From assembly GCF_024218775.1 (NCBI RefSeq), contig NZ_CP100404.1, positions 2,790,001 through 2,854,000 of the forward strand: DNA of 64,000 bases, read 5' to 3'. The translations under genes were made by a program, and so were the position numbers. Shown here piece by piece: positions 27,151 to 36,470 of the stretch. The stretch's first letter is position 1. Every line of letters begins with the position of its first letter. The notes under the pieces are model-generated. The model had not been told where the DNA came from. It did no database searches and worked only from the letters and a program-made list of their open reading frames with translations. Origin of the DNA: Haloarcula marina (GTDB taxonomy: Archaea > Halobacteriota > Halobacteria > Halobacteriales > Haloarculaceae).

Positions 27151-29565
27151 GTGGACGACACTATCGCGTGGCTGCGGGACCGTCCGTACTACGAGGGCCA
27201 AATCGTCGACGAGCGCACCGTCCCCGGACGGGGGGCGACGCTGGCCGACTGCGACCTCGATACTCGGCTTGCGGGCGTCCTCGCCGACGAAGGCATCACG
27301 GACCTCTACGCCCACCAGGTCGCCGCCATAGACGCCGTGCGCGACGGCGAGAACGTCGTCCTCGCGACGGAGACGGCCAGCGGCAAGAGTCTCGCCTACA
27401 CCGTCCCGGCCTTCGAGCGGGCGCTGGACCGCCGAGCGACGACCCTGTACGTCGCCCCGCAGGTCGCGCTCATCAACGACCAGACGGAGACGCTCTCGGA
27501 GTTGGCACAGGGACTCGGATTCGCCTCCGGCGTCTCGGTGGCCCAGTACACCGGCCGCCAGTCCAACTCCGAGAAGGAGGCCATCCGGGAGCGCCAGCCC
27601 ACGGTCCTGTTGACGACGCCGGACATGCTCCACTACGGCATCCTGCCACACGCCCACCGCCTGTGGGACTGGTTCTTCCAACGGCTCGAAACCGTCGTCG
27701 TCGACGAAGTCCACGGGTATCGGGGCGTGTTCGGGAGCCACGTCTCGCTCGTGTTTCGCCGCCTCCAGCGCATCGCCGAGCGGTTCGACAGCGACCCCGA
27801 GTGGGTCTGCTGTTCGGCGACAATCGGGAACCCGGTCGACCACGCGGCGACGGTCACCGGCCACCCCGAGTCGTCGTACGCGCTCGTCGACGCGGACGCG
27901 AGCGCCAGCGGCCCGCGACACTGGCTGCTGTGGAATCCGCCCGAGTACGACGGTGTCTCCGCGAGCACCGCGAGCGGAGGCTCGTCGGACTCGTCCGACG
28001 GTGGGGATGGGTGGGGGAGCGGCCGGCGGAAGTCCAGTCACGTCGAGACGAAACGGCTGTTCGTCGACCTCGTGGCACGGGGCCTCCAGACCGTCGTGTT
28101 CGCCGGGTCCCGACAGACCGCCGAGCGCTACGCCAGCGACAGCGCCGACGAGTTACGGGACCGCGGCCACCACGACCTCGCCGACGGCGTGGGCGCGTAT
28201 CAGGCGGCGCTCACCGACGAGAAGCGCCGCGACCTCGAAACCCGGTTGCAGTCGGGCGACCTGCGCGGCGTCTGGTCGACCAGCGCGCTGGAACTCGGCG
28301 TCGACGTGGGCGGACTGGACGCCGTCGTCTTGGACGGCTACCCCGGCACGCGGATGCGCGCGTTCCAGCAGGCGGGCCGCGCGGGGCGCGGGACCGACCC
28401 GGCGCTGGTCGTCCTCGTCGGCGGCGAGGACCAACTCGACCAGTACGTCCTCCGCAATCCCGAGACGCTGTTCGAGAAGGCCGCCGAGCAGGCGGTGACG
28501 AACCCCGAGAACGAGCAGTTGCTCCCGAACCACGTCCTCGCCGCCGCCAGCGAGAACTGGCTCTCGCCAGGAGACGACCGGCACTTCGGCGAGACGTTCC
28601 CCGACGTGGTGGCGGGCCTCGAATCCGCGGGGAAGTTGGAGCGCCGGTCGACCGAGGAGGGGGTCCGGTGGCTCTCGAACGGCCGCCCGCACCACGACAT
28701 GAGCCTCCGCACCGTCGACGACCGCGAGGTGAAACTGGTGGCGAAGGGCGACGTTATCGCCAGACTCCCCTTCGAGGACGCCCTGCGGGACGCCCATCCG
28801 GGCGCGATATACCACCACCAGGGCCGTCGCTACGAGGTGACGGACCTCGACCTGTCGACGGGCGTCGCCGAACTCGACCGCACGTGGGCGAACTACTACA
28901 CGCGCGTCCGCCACGACAAGACCATCACCGTCGAGACGGACTTGGCCGAGCGACCCTTGCCGACCCGCGAGGACGTGCCAGTCCGCTTCGCCTCGGTGAC
29001 GATGCGCAAGCAGATTACGGGCTACGAGCGCCGCGACGGTTCTTCCGGGGACGTACTGGGGCGGCGGCCGCTGGACCTCCCGGAGACGACCCTGGAGACG
29101 AAGGCGCTGTACTACACCGTCCCGTCGGACCTCGAAAGCGAGATTCGCGGCGGGGCCGCCGAGACGGCCGACGACGGGCGGGCCGTCGAGACTGACGGGA
29201 GCGGCGACCCCGGGGACTTCCCCGGCGCGATCCACGCCGCCGAGCACGCGATGATTTCGATGTTCCCCTTCGAGTACCTCTGTGACCGGGGCGACATCGG
29301 CGGCCTCTCCACGCCGTTACACCCCCACACCGGCGAACCGACCATCTTCATCTACGACGGCTATCCGGGCGGCATCGGCCTGACGCGGGCGGCCTACCGC
29401 GAGGTGGGGCCGCTGATGGAGACGACGCTGTCGATGCTGCGCTCCTGTGACTGCGCCGACGGCTGTCCGGCCTGCGTGCAGTCGCCCCACTGTGGCAACG
29501 CCAACGACCCGCTCGACAAGCACGGAGCCATCCATCTGCTCGATGGCCTCCTCGCCAGCGAGTGA
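27151..29565 (+). CDS. DEAD/DEAH helicase of the MrfA/Hrq1 (YprA) type with DUF1998-like C-terminus
   Basis: 804 residues from GTG 27151. Helicase motifs: Q/I region ATETASGKSLAYTVPAFE, motif II VVVDEVHGYRGVFGS, motif III CCSATIGNP, and in the second RecA domain GVWSTSALELGVDVGGLDAVVLDGYPG and QQAGRAGRG. A C-terminal zinc-binding segment CDCADGCPACVQSPHCGN (four cysteines) matches the DUF1998/MZB domain of MrfA and Hrq1, which repair interstrand cross-links. The best inference is a DNA repair helicase. An acidic/serine insert (about residues 269-293, SASTASGGSSDSSDGGDG) coincides with DNA palindromes and looks like a late insertion. No association with the btu genes is apparent. Confidence 0.85.
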   Translation: MDDTIAWLRDRPYYEGQIVDERTVPGRGATLADCDLDTRLAGVLADEGITDLYAHQVAAIDAVRDGENVVLATETASGKSLAYTVPAFERALDRRATTLYVAPQVALINDQTETLSELAQGLGFASGVSVAQYTGRQSNSEKEAIRERQPTVLLTTPDMLHYGILPHAHRLWDWFFQRLETVVVDEVHGYRGVFGSHVSLVFRRLQRIAERFDSDPEWVCCSATIGNPVDHAATVTGHPESSYALVDADASASGPRHWLLWNPPEYDGVSASTASGGSSDSSDGGDGWGSGRRKSSHVETKRLFVDLVARGLQTVVFAGSRQTAERYASDSADELRDRGHHDLADGVGAYQAALTDEKRRDLETRLQSGDLRGVWSTSALELGVDVGGLDAVVLDGYPGTRMRAFQQAGRAGRGTDPALVVLVGGEDQLDQYVLRNPETLFEKAAEQAVTNPENEQLLPNHVLAAASENWLSPGDDRHFGETFPDVVAGLESAGKLERRSTEEGVRWLSNGRPHHDMSLRTVDDREVKLVAKGDVIARLPFEDALRDAHPGAIYHHQGRRYEVTDLDLSTGVAELDRTWANYYTRVRHDKTITVETDLAERPLPTREDVPVRFASVTMRKQITGYERRDGSSGDVLGRRPLDLPETTLETKALYYTVPSDLESEIRGGAAETADDGRAVETDGSGDPGDFPGAIHAAEHAMISMFPFEYLCDRGDIGGLSTPLHPHTGEPTIFIYDGYPGGIGLTRAAYREVGPLMETTLSMLRSCDCADGCPACVQSPHCGNANDPLDKHGAIHLLDGLLASE
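27957..27999. repeat. Intragenic palindromes in the helicase gene
   Basis: CTCCGC (27957-27962) pairs with GCGGAG (27974-27979). Immediately after, GTCGGAC (27984-27990), 2-nt loop, GTCCGAC (27993-27999) is a perfect 7-bp stem. The segment encodes only a Ser/Gly/Asp linker between conserved helicase domains, so it is probably an inserted palindromic element tolerated in a loop. Confidence 0.5.
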
Positions 29566-29566
29566 G

Positions 29567-30430
29567 TCACTCCCCCGCCGCTCCGGACTCGTGGACGGTC
29601 ACCTCGCCGGAGAGTTCGGTGTGTGGCGTCTCGCTGAGGTCGATGCCCTCCTCCCGGCAGGCCTCGTAGACGCCGCGGATGAACGCCGACCTGACCGCGA
29701 GAGCGCGGTTCTTCCGTTCGACGGGCATCCAGACGCGACCCACCAGAACCACGGAACTGCTCGTCAGGTCGGCGACGGCGACGGTCGGTTTCGGCTTCTC
29801 GTGGACGTGGTCCAAATCGCGTGCCACGTTCTGGATTATCGCTTCGACGTCGTCTACGTCCGCTTCGTAGTCGATGCCGAACTCGTAGTCGATGCCGACG
29901 GGGTCCGTCGACGTGTGGTTGGTCACGGCCGTCGTCGCCAGCGTCGTGTTCGGGACGACGATGCGGTCGTTGTTCGGGGTCCGTATCCGCGTCACTCGCA
30001 GGTCGATGTCGACGACGGTTCCCTGCTTGCCGTCCCACTCGATGGTGTCACCGACGTTCAGGTCGGGGTCGGTGACGATGAACGCGCCGGAGACGAAATT
30101 GCCAAGCACGTCCTGTGCGGCCAACCCGATGGCGATGGTGATGCCCGCGGCGATGAGCGTCGACCCGGCCAGACTCCCCCGAAATCCGGCGACGCTGGCC
30201 GCGACGACCACCGTGACCACGACCACCAGCAGGTGCGTCGCGCTCACGAGCGCACTCTCGGCGGTTCGGTTGAACTTCGACCGCGAGAGGACCCAGCGAA
30301 CGCCGGGGACGACCAGTAACCGACCGAGGCCGTACAGGAGGGCGGCGACCGCGAGGAACTCCGCGCCGTCGTTTACGAGTTGCGTGTACGTCGACGTGAT
30401 GTCGCCGGGGAGGGTGCCGGAAAACTGCAT
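29567..30430 (-). CDS. MscS-family mechanosensitive channel
   Basis: 287 residues. Three transmembrane helices (about 22-40, 66-85, 93-118) are followed by the MscS middle domain. The pore helix region reads STLIAAGITIAIGLAAQDVLGNFVSGAFIV, with the small-residue packing pattern typical of TM3. The beta domain contains VGDTIEWDGKQGTVVDIDLRVTRIRTPNNDRIVVPN, the strongest family signature. The C-terminal alpha/beta domain runs to the end. It should open on membrane tension during hypo-osmotic shock. It converges with the helicase gene, with one base between them, and lies apart from the Lrp gene. Confidence 0.88.
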   Translation of the reverse strand: MQFSGTLPGDITSTYTQLVNDGAEFLAVAALLYGLGRLLVVPGVRWVLSRSKFNRTAESALVSATHLLVVVVTVVVAASVAGFRGSLAGSTLIAAGITIAIGLAAQDVLGNFVSGAFIVTDPDLNVGDTIEWDGKQGTVVDIDLRVTRIRTPNNDRIVVPNTTLATTAVTNHTSTDPVGIDYEFGIDYEADVDDVEAIIQNVARDLDHVHEKPKPTVAVADLTSSSVVLVGRVWMPVERKNRALAVRSAFIRGVYEACREEGIDLSETPHTELSGEVTVHESGAAGE

Positions 30431-30482
30431 ACCGGTCGGTACTGCCGGTGGCGACGTAAAAGCTAGCTGTCAGATAGGGTGC

Positions 30483-30896
30483 TCACCCGACCCGTTCGTC
30501 CAAAATCAGCCGCGTCTTCGTGCTCACCACCTCGTCCAACTCTCGCGCCCGCGTGATGAGGTCGTTGACCGCGCCGGTGTCGGCGGCGTCGACGACGACC
30601 ACGATGTCCTGTTCGCCCGACACCTGCCAGACGAAGTCGACGGCGGGCCATTCCGCGATACGGTCGGTGACGGCCTCCGTATCGACGTTGACGTCGACGC
30701 CCACCTCTATCATCGACTTGACGTTCCCGGTACGCGTCGCGACGGTGAAGCGCTCGATGACGCCCTCGTCGACCAGTCGGTCCACGCGGTTTCGGACCGT
30801 CCCCTCGGAGGTCCCCACCTCGTCGGCTATCTCCGTGTAGGGGGTTCGGGCGTCCCGCCTGAGTATCGAGAGTATCTCCCTGTCCAGTTCGTCCAT
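30483..30896 (-). CDS. Lrp/AsnC-family transcriptional regulator
   Basis: 137 residues. The N-terminal winged HTH reads LDREILSILRRDARTPYTEIADEVGTSEGTVRNRVDRLVDEGVI (residues 4-47). The RAM effector domain follows (VKSMIEVGVDVNVDTEAV to the end). It is divergent from carA. A palindrome TTACGA-N3-TCGTAA lies between them, and related TCGTAAT sites occur at the carA and carB starts. Control of carbamoyl-phosphate synthesis is therefore a reasonable inference; effectors of this family are usually amino acids. Confidence 0.85.
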   Translation of the reverse strand: MDELDREILSILRRDARTPYTEIADEVGTSEGTVRNRVDRLVDEGVIERFTVATRTGNVKSMIEVGVDVNVDTEAVTDRIAEWPAVDFVWQVSGEQDIVVVVDAADTGAVNDLITRARELDEVVSTKTRLILDERVG

Positions 30897-30932
30897 CGAG
30901 ATTCGTGGGTTCCCGCCCGGTGGACTTGAGGA

Positions 30933-31000
30933 TTACGAAAATCGTAACTCGGCTTCGAAAGCAATCCTTATGAACCGGAATCCTGTACGCATCTCGTAAT
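30933..31000. promoter_or_regulatory. lrp-carA intergenic operator and promoter
   Basis: TTACGA (30933-30938), AAA, TCGTAA (30942-30947) is a perfect inverted repeat, a good Lrp-type site. CAATCCTTATGAA at 30962-30974 gives a TATA-like box about 28-33 bases before the carA ATG. A further TCGTAAT (30994-31000) overlaps that start codon. Binding by the adjacent regulator is inferred. Confidence 0.5.
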
Positions 31001-32045
31001 GACAGACGCATACGTAGCACTGGCGGGCGACCGCGTCATCGAGGCCCGCGCTCGCGCGCCCGGCACCGCACGCGGCGAAGTCGTGTTCACCACAGCGTAC
31101 ACCGGCTACGAGGAGAGCCTGACGGACCCGTCCTACGAGGAACAGGTCCTCACCTTCTCGTACCCGCTCATCGGGAACTACGGCGTCCGCGAGGAGCGCT
31201 TCGAGTCCGACCGCGTCCACCCGCGCGCGGCCGTCGCCCGCGAGATGACCGACGACGTGGCCGAGTGGCTCGAAAGCGAGGGCGTCCCCGCCGTCGACCA
31301 CCTCGACACGCGCGACATCGTCACCGAGATTCGCGACGAGGGGGCGATGAAGTGCGGTATCGCGGCCGGTCCCGACGTGACCGAGCAGGACGCGCTGGAC
31401 GAACTCCACCAGTGTAAGCACATGTCCGACCACACGGACATCGGCGCGCAGGTGTCCGTCGAGAGCGTGGAAGTCCACAACGAGGGCGGCGACGGGTCGA
31501 CCGTCGCGCTCGTCGACTGCGGCGCGAAAGGGTCCATCATCGACTCGCTGGTCGAACGCGACGCCGCCGTCCACGTCTTCCCGTACGACGCGAGCGAGGA
31601 CGACGTGGCGGCCGTCGACCCGGACCTCCTGTTCATCTCGAACGGCCCCGGCGACCCCGAGAACTTCGAGCAGGCGGGCGAACTCGTCGAGACGTACGTC
31701 GGCGACGTGCCGCTCGCGGGCATCTGTCTCGGCCAGCAGGTCGTCGCCAACGCGCTGGGCGGCGAGACGGAGAAGATGGAGTTCGGTCACCGCGGCGTCA
31801 ACCAACCGGTCCGCGACCTGCGCACGAATCAGGTCGTGATGACGACCCAGAACCACGGCTACACCGTCGCCGACCCCGGCGACGACCTCGACGTGACGCA
31901 GGTCAACGTCAACGACGACACCCCCGAGGGACTGGAGAACGACGACCTGAACATCATCACGCGCCAGTACCACCCCGAGGCCAACCCCGGCCCGCACGAC
32001 TCGCTCGGCTTCTTCGACGACGTGCTGGGGATGGCGGGAGAATAG
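30999..32045 (+). CDS. carA: Carbamoyl-phosphate synthase small (glutaminase) subunit
   Basis: 348 residues. The N-terminal CPSase-small domain (VVFTTAYTGYEESLTDPSYEEQVLTFSYPLIGNYG) precedes a class I glutamine amidotransferase domain. The nucleophile cysteine is in GICLGQQVVANALGG and the catalytic histidine in QYHPEANPGPHDS, with the FISNGPGDPEN loop before them. It hydrolyses glutamine and channels ammonia to CarB for pyrimidine and arginine synthesis. The partner carB lies 1.2 kb downstream on the opposite strand. The gene is complete; the start at 30999 matches the family N-terminus. Confidence 0.93.
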   Translation: MTDAYVALAGDRVIEARARAPGTARGEVVFTTAYTGYEESLTDPSYEEQVLTFSYPLIGNYGVREERFESDRVHPRAAVAREMTDDVAEWLESEGVPAVDHLDTRDIVTEIRDEGAMKCGIAAGPDVTEQDALDELHQCKHMSDHTDIGAQVSVESVEVHNEGGDGSTVALVDCGAKGSIIDSLVERDAAVHVFPYDASEDDVAAVDPDLLFISNGPGDPENFEQAGELVETYVGDVPLAGICLGQQVVANALGGETEKMEFGHRGVNQPVRDLRTNQVVMTTQNHGYTVADPGDDLDVTQVNVNDDTPEGLENDDLNIITRQYHPEANPGPHDSLGFFDDVLGMAGE

Positions 32046-32125
32046 GGAGACGCCGACCGACGGGAACGGTCTCCGGGGCTGACGCGGCTACGCGGCGCCG
32101 GTATCTGCTCCGACCGCGCGGCCGG

Positions 32126-32806
32126 TCACGAGGACCGGTCGACCGGCCGACCGCGGTACATGACGGTGTACTCCTCGCTCTCGGACGTCTCGCTCGTCGC
32201 GTCCTCGTCGTCGGACCCGTCGGCCGTCGCGTCACCGTTCCCGTTCGTCTCGGCGTCCGTCTTGACCGGCCGACCGCGGTACATGACTCGGTTCGCGCCG
32301 TCCTCGTCGTCGATGGCCGACGGCGTCTCTTGCTTTCGGTCCTCGATGAAGGTCCACGCCTGTTCGAGCAGCGTCTCTTCGGTCTTGCGGTGGACCCAGC
32401 AGTGATACTCCTTGTGCGGCGTCGTGAGCGTCAGCCGATGCGCTCGGAATCCGGTCTTGTACGTGACTTCGGCCACCGCCTCGTGCGGTATCTCGATGCG
32501 TTCGTCCTCGGACTCTCGGCCGACGAGACAGAGCGTCCGCCGACCGGTGACGAGCACGAGCGCCTGTCGGTCGCCCTGCGGTGAGACTGTGTTCCGCTTG
32601 CTCCCGAGGCCGATGCCCCGCTTCACGTTGCTCAGGATGTACGCCGGCGCCTCCGCGCCTTCGAGGTACGTCACCGGCGGTTCGTTCAGCGGCGCGGCCT
32701 TCGAATGCGGCCCTTCCCGACCCGCGAGCACCGCCATGGTCACCGAATCGTTCGGGGCCATCTCGGCGAGCGTCAGCGCCCTATCGACGACTCGTTGGTC
32801 GGTCAT
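32126..32806 (-). CDS. PH-like domain protein with duplicated MYRGRPV tail
   Basis: 226 residues. Residues 1-155 are folded, with phrases such as AYILSNVKRGIGLGSKRNTV, RRTLCLVGRESEDERIEIPHEAVAEVTYKTG and HRLTLTTPHKEYHCWVHRK, resembling the bacterial PH-domain fold. The rest is acidic and low-complexity and contains two copies of VMYRGRPV 41 residues apart (32141-32164 and 32264-32287 in DNA). No membrane helix. Lies in the gap between convergent carA and carB. Function unknown; the repeated tail may be a docking motif. Confidence 0.65.
   Translation of the reverse strand: MTDQRVVDRALTLAEMAPNDSVTMAVLAGREGPHSKAAPLNEPPVTYLEGAEAPAYILSNVKRGIGLGSKRNTVSPQGDRQALVLVTGRRTLCLVGRESEDERIEIPHEAVAEVTYKTGFRAHRLTLTTPHKEYHCWVHRKTEETLLEQAWTFIEDRKQETPSAIDDEDGANRVMYRGRPVKTDAETNGNGDATADGSDDEDATSETSESEEYTVMYRGRPVDRSS
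32141..32287. repeat. 24-bp direct repeat encoding the MYRGRPV motif
   Basis: An identical 24-bp segment occurs at 32141-32164 and 32264-32287, 123 bp (41 codons) apart and in the same frame. It codes for the two VMYRGRPV motifs of the PH-like protein. The nucleotide identity suggests recent duplication or gene conversion of the tail. Confidence 0.7.
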
Positions 32807-33218
32807 CGACGCGCCGTGTCGACAGCGAACCCGTCCGTGACACGCTCCATGGCCGGTCGGACTCGCTACACGGACATGAGGGTTGCGAACGTGGTATTAT
32901 TGACGAAATAGGCCCACCACCATCTGTATATTTCGGTATGAGGGGGCCGAACATGGAATTTTTGACGAGTATTCTGAATGTTCGCCGTATCCGAATTTCG
33001 AGATGATTACCGTCGCGAGCGACCGTCGTTCCGGCGACGAGGTCACCGATTCGCTGGCCCTGTTCGGGGACTACAGGGAGTCCGTTGAAGTGGATGCTCC
33101 CGAAGACGGAGCGGCGGAGGGACATCGGGGGCGAACTGCATTTGCGGGAGTCGCGGCGTGGCTATTTCCCATCGCGAAGCCGCGGAGAAAACGGATCGAA
33201 ACTACCGTGCCGTCGGGG
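32807..33218. other. 412-base gene-free, partly AT-rich region
   Basis: No credible gene. Positions about 32880-33000 are AT-rich, with TGTATATTTC near 32930 and two TTGACGA words (one after a TATTA run near 32895, one in ATTTTTGACGAG near 32957). From 33003 a plus-strand frame looks weakly protein-like for about 70 codons (rich in D, R and A) but then continues as antisense of carB. It may be a gene remnant. Confidence 0.35.
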
Positions 33219-36200
33219 CTACTGGTCGCCCCACTGACGCTGGGTCTTGGGACGGTCGTCGACGGCCTGCACCGCCAGCGGTTGGTCGTCGGAGTTGATG
33301 GCTTCGAGCGCCGCTTCGCCGCTCTCGATGGTCGAGAAGTAGGTGACCGTCTCCTCGACGCAGGCTTCGAGCACGTCGCGGTCACGGGAGACAACGAGGT
33401 CGATTTCGCCGTCCTGGATGGCTTGGACGACGGCCTCGGTGTCCTCGAAGTCGTCCAAGTCCTTCACGTCGAAGTGCTCCTCGAAGCCGAGGATGGGCAG
33501 GTCGACGATGGCCGTCCCGGACAGCGGGATGGGCTTGCCGACGCACATCTGGGCCTTCTGGTAGGCCTTGCCGAACGAGCCAGCGGTACCCATGACCTCG
33601 CCCGTGGACTTCATCTCGGGACCGAGACGCGGGTCCGAACCCGGCAGGCGGTCGAACGGCAGGACGACCTCCTTCACGGAGACTTGCTCGGGAATCTGCT
33701 CGTCCACGTCGAGTTCGTCGAGGCTGTGACCCGCCATCACCTGCGCGGCGAGTTTCGCGATGGGGACGCCCGTGGTCTTCGAGATGAACGGCACGGTACG
33801 CGAGGAGCGCGGGTTCGCCTCCAGCACGTACACTTCGCCGTCGCGGACGGCCAGTTGGACGTTCAGCAGGCCGACGGTGTCCAGCGCGTCGGCGATGTCC
33901 TCGGTGACCTCGCGGATGCGCGGCATCACGTCCTTGATTTCCTGCGAGCGGGGCGGAATCATACACGCCGAGTCGCCGGAGTGGACCCCAGCCGTCTCGA
34001 CGTGTTCCATCACGCCGCCGATGAGCACGTCGTCGCCGTCGGCGACGGCGTCGACGTCCAGTTCCACCGCGTCGGCGAGGAACTCGTCGACGAGGATGGG
34101 CTTGTCGGGGGAGACGCGAACGGCTTCCTCGATGTACGTTTCGAGGTCGTCGTCGTTGTAGACGACGTCCATCGCGCGGCCGCCCAGCACGTAGGACGGA
34201 CGGACGAGGACGGGGTAGCCGATGTCGTGGGCGAGGTCCAGCGCTTCCTCCTTGCTGGTGGCCGTGCCACCCTCGGCCTGTGCGATACCGAGTTCGTCCA
34301 TCAGTTTGTTGAAGCGGTCGCGGTCCTCGGCGAGGTCCATCGCTTCGACGCTCGTGCCGAGAATCTCGCAGTCGAGGCCGCGGCGCTGGAGTTCGTCCTC
34401 CAGCGGTTCGCCGATGTCGACGGAGGTCTGGCCGCCGAACTGGACCATCACGCCGTCCGCGCCGGTGGACTCGACCACGTCGGCGACTTCCTCGGCGGTG
34501 ACGGGTTCGAAGAACAGGCCGTCGGAGGTGTCGTAGTCGGTCGACACCGTCTCGGGGTTGTTGTTGACGACGTGGGCGTCGATGCCCATCTCGCGCAGGG
34601 CGCGGACCGCGTGGACCGAACAGTAGTCGAACTCGACCCCCTGCCCGATGCGGATGGGGCCGCCGCCGACCACGACGACGCTCTCCACGTCGGGGTCGAT
34701 CTGCAGTTCGTTGCGGTCGATACCCGAAACCGGGTCGCGGGTGGAGTAGTAGTACGGCGTCGTCGCCTCGAACTCACCGGCGCAGGTGTCGACGAGTTTG
34801 TAGTCGCGGTGGGTCGTGTCGTCTTCGACCATATCGACTTGGACGCCCGACCCGTCGGTCGCGGCTTCGACTGCCGGTTCGTCGCCGTCCTCGGCCTCGA
34901 GGCTGGCGGGGAGCCACGAGACGTGCGTGTCGTTGAACTCGCCGCCCGCGAGCGCGGTGATCTCTTGGTTGGTGAACCCGGCCTGTGCGGCCGTCTCGTA
35001 GTCGCCGTTCATCGCGGCTTCGGCGGCGTCGGCGACTTCCTCGAAGCGCTCGACGTACCACTCGTTGATGTCGGTGAGGTCGACGATTTCCTCGACCGTG
35101 TAGCCGCGGGTGAACGCCTCGAAGATGGCGTACGGGCGGTCGGGCGAGGCGCGGACGAGATATCCCGTTTCGAGTTCCTCGTCGTCGAGTTCATCGAAGT
35201 CCACGGCGGGGGTGTACTCGGAGGAACGCAGGGCCTTCAGGAGGCTCTCGGGGAAGGTCCGACCGATGGACATCGCCTCGCCGGTGGACTTCATCGCCGT
35301 CGAGAGTTCGAAGTCCGTATCGCGGAACTTGTCGATGGGCCAGCGCGGCACCTTCGTCACGACGTAGTCGATGGCCGGTTCGAAGGCGGCGGTGGTCTCG
35401 CCGGTAATCTCGTTCTCGATTTCGTGGAGGCGCTTGCCGAGTGCGACCTTCGCGGTGACGCGGGCGATGGGGTACCCGGTCGCCTTCGAAGCCAGCGCGG
35501 AGGAGCGAGAGACGCGCGGGTTGACCTCGACGACGCGGTACTCGCCGCCGGGCGTGCCGTCGTCGCGCCACGCGTGCTGGATGTTACACCCGCCCTCGAT
35601 ACCGAGTTCTCGGATGACCTTCAGCGCGGAGTCGCGCATCTCTTGGTGACCCTCGTCGGGGATGACCTGCGACGGCGTCACGACGGTGGATTCGCCCGTG
35701 TGAATCCCCATCGGGTCGATGTTCTCCATGTTACAGATGATGATACACGAGTCGTCGGCGTCGCGCATGACCTCGTACTCCAGTTCGACCCAGCCAGAGA
35801 TGGACTCGGTGATGAGAACCTCGCTGTTACGGGAGAGGCGAAGGCCCTTGCGGACGCGTTCGATGAGTTCGTCGAAGTCGTCGACGACGCCGGACCCGGA
35901 ACCACCTAGCGTGTACGTCGTGCGTGCGATGACGGGCAGGCCGCCGACTTCGTCGACGGCGTCTTGGACGCGCGATTCGAGCGCTTCCTCGTCGAAATCC
36001 GTCACCGACTCGCCTTCGTCCAGCGAGATGGTGGTCGACCGGGGGACGGGTTCGCCGATGTTCTCCATGCGCTGGCGGAACAGGTCGCGGTCCTCCGTCG
36101 CGTAGATGGTGTCCAGCGGCGTGCCCATCACGTCCACGTCGTACTCTTCGAGGACGCCCTCCTCGGCGAGTTCGGCCGTGACGTTGAGGCCCGTCTGGCC

Positions 36201-36470
36201 GCCGAGGCCAGCGATGACGCCGTCGGGGTCCTCCTTCCGGATAATCTCGGTGATGGCTTCGGTGTTGATGGGTTCGAGGTACACCTTGTCGGCCATCTCC
36301 GGGTCCGTCATGATGGTCGCGGGGTTGGAGTTGACCAGTACCACGCGCGCGCCCTCCTCCTGGAGCGCCCGGCAGGCCTGCGCGCCGGAGTAGTCGAACT
36401 CGGCTGCCTGACCGATTTTGATGGGGCCACTCCCGATGAGCAGGATAGTGCGGTCTTCGTCCTCTGTCAT
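33219..36470 (-). CDS. carB: Carbamoyl-phosphate synthase large subunit
   Basis: 1083 residues, full length. Two homologous ATP-grasp halves are present: ILLIGSGPIKIGQAAEFDYSGAQ near the start and VVVVGGGPIRIGQGVEFDYCSVHA about 560 residues on. ATP-grasp signatures include TAELAEEGVLEEYDVDVMGTP and SYVLGGRAMDVVYNDDDLE. A C-terminal MGS-like allosteric domain follows (LDDFEDTEAVVQAIQDGEIDLVVSRD). It makes carbamoyl phosphate from bicarbonate, ammonia and two ATP. ATG 36470 (MTEDEDRT) is preferred to a start six residues upstream. It converges on carA with one gene between. Confidence 0.94.
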   Translation of the reverse strand: MTEDEDRTILLIGSGPIKIGQAAEFDYSGAQACRALQEEGARVVLVNSNPATIMTDPEMADKVYLEPINTEAITEIIRKEDPDGVIAGLGGQTGLNVTAELAEEGVLEEYDVDVMGTPLDTIYATEDRDLFRQRMENIGEPVPRSTTISLDEGESVTDFDEEALESRVQDAVDEVGGLPVIARTTYTLGGSGSGVVDDFDELIERVRKGLRLSRNSEVLITESISGWVELEYEVMRDADDSCIIICNMENIDPMGIHTGESTVVTPSQVIPDEGHQEMRDSALKVIRELGIEGGCNIQHAWRDDGTPGGEYRVVEVNPRVSRSSALASKATGYPIARVTAKVALGKRLHEIENEITGETTAAFEPAIDYVVTKVPRWPIDKFRDTDFELSTAMKSTGEAMSIGRTFPESLLKALRSSEYTPAVDFDELDDEELETGYLVRASPDRPYAIFEAFTRGYTVEEIVDLTDINEWYVERFEEVADAAEAAMNGDYETAAQAGFTNQEITALAGGEFNDTHVSWLPASLEAEDGDEPAVEAATDGSGVQVDMVEDDTTHRDYKLVDTCAGEFEATTPYYYSTRDPVSGIDRNELQIDPDVESVVVVGGGPIRIGQGVEFDYCSVHAVRALREMGIDAHVVNNNPETVSTDYDTSDGLFFEPVTAEEVADVVESTGADGVMVQFGGQTSVDIGEPLEDELQRRGLDCEILGTSVEAMDLAEDRDRFNKLMDELGIAQAEGGTATSKEEALDLAHDIGYPVLVRPSYVLGGRAMDVVYNDDDLETYIEEAVRVSPDKPILVDEFLADAVELDVDAVADGDDVLIGGVMEHVETAGVHSGDSACMIPPRSQEIKDVMPRIREVTEDIADALDTVGLLNVQLAVRDGEVYVLEANPRSSRTVPFISKTTGVPIAKLAAQVMAGHSLDELDVDEQIPEQVSVKEVVLPFDRLPGSDPRLGPEMKSTGEVMGTAGSFGKAYQKAQMCVGKPIPLSGTAIVDLPILGFEEHFDVKDLDDFEDTEAVVQAIQDGEIDLVVSRDRDVLEACVEETVTYFSTIESGEAALEAINSDDQPLAVQAVDDRPKTQRQWGDQ

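Noticed and set aside
30483-30896. A role of the Lrp gene in controlling the MscS channel
   Set aside because: The two are codirectional with a 52-base gap, but the palindromes all sit on the carA side, so a link to MscS has no sequence support.
33003-35909. A 968-codon plus-strand frame opposite carB
   Set aside because: It is the reverse complement of carB in a GC-rich genome, where antisense frames stay open; the product is a valine/glycine/arginine-rich shadow with no domain. Only its first 70 codons lie outside carB and are noted as a possible remnant.
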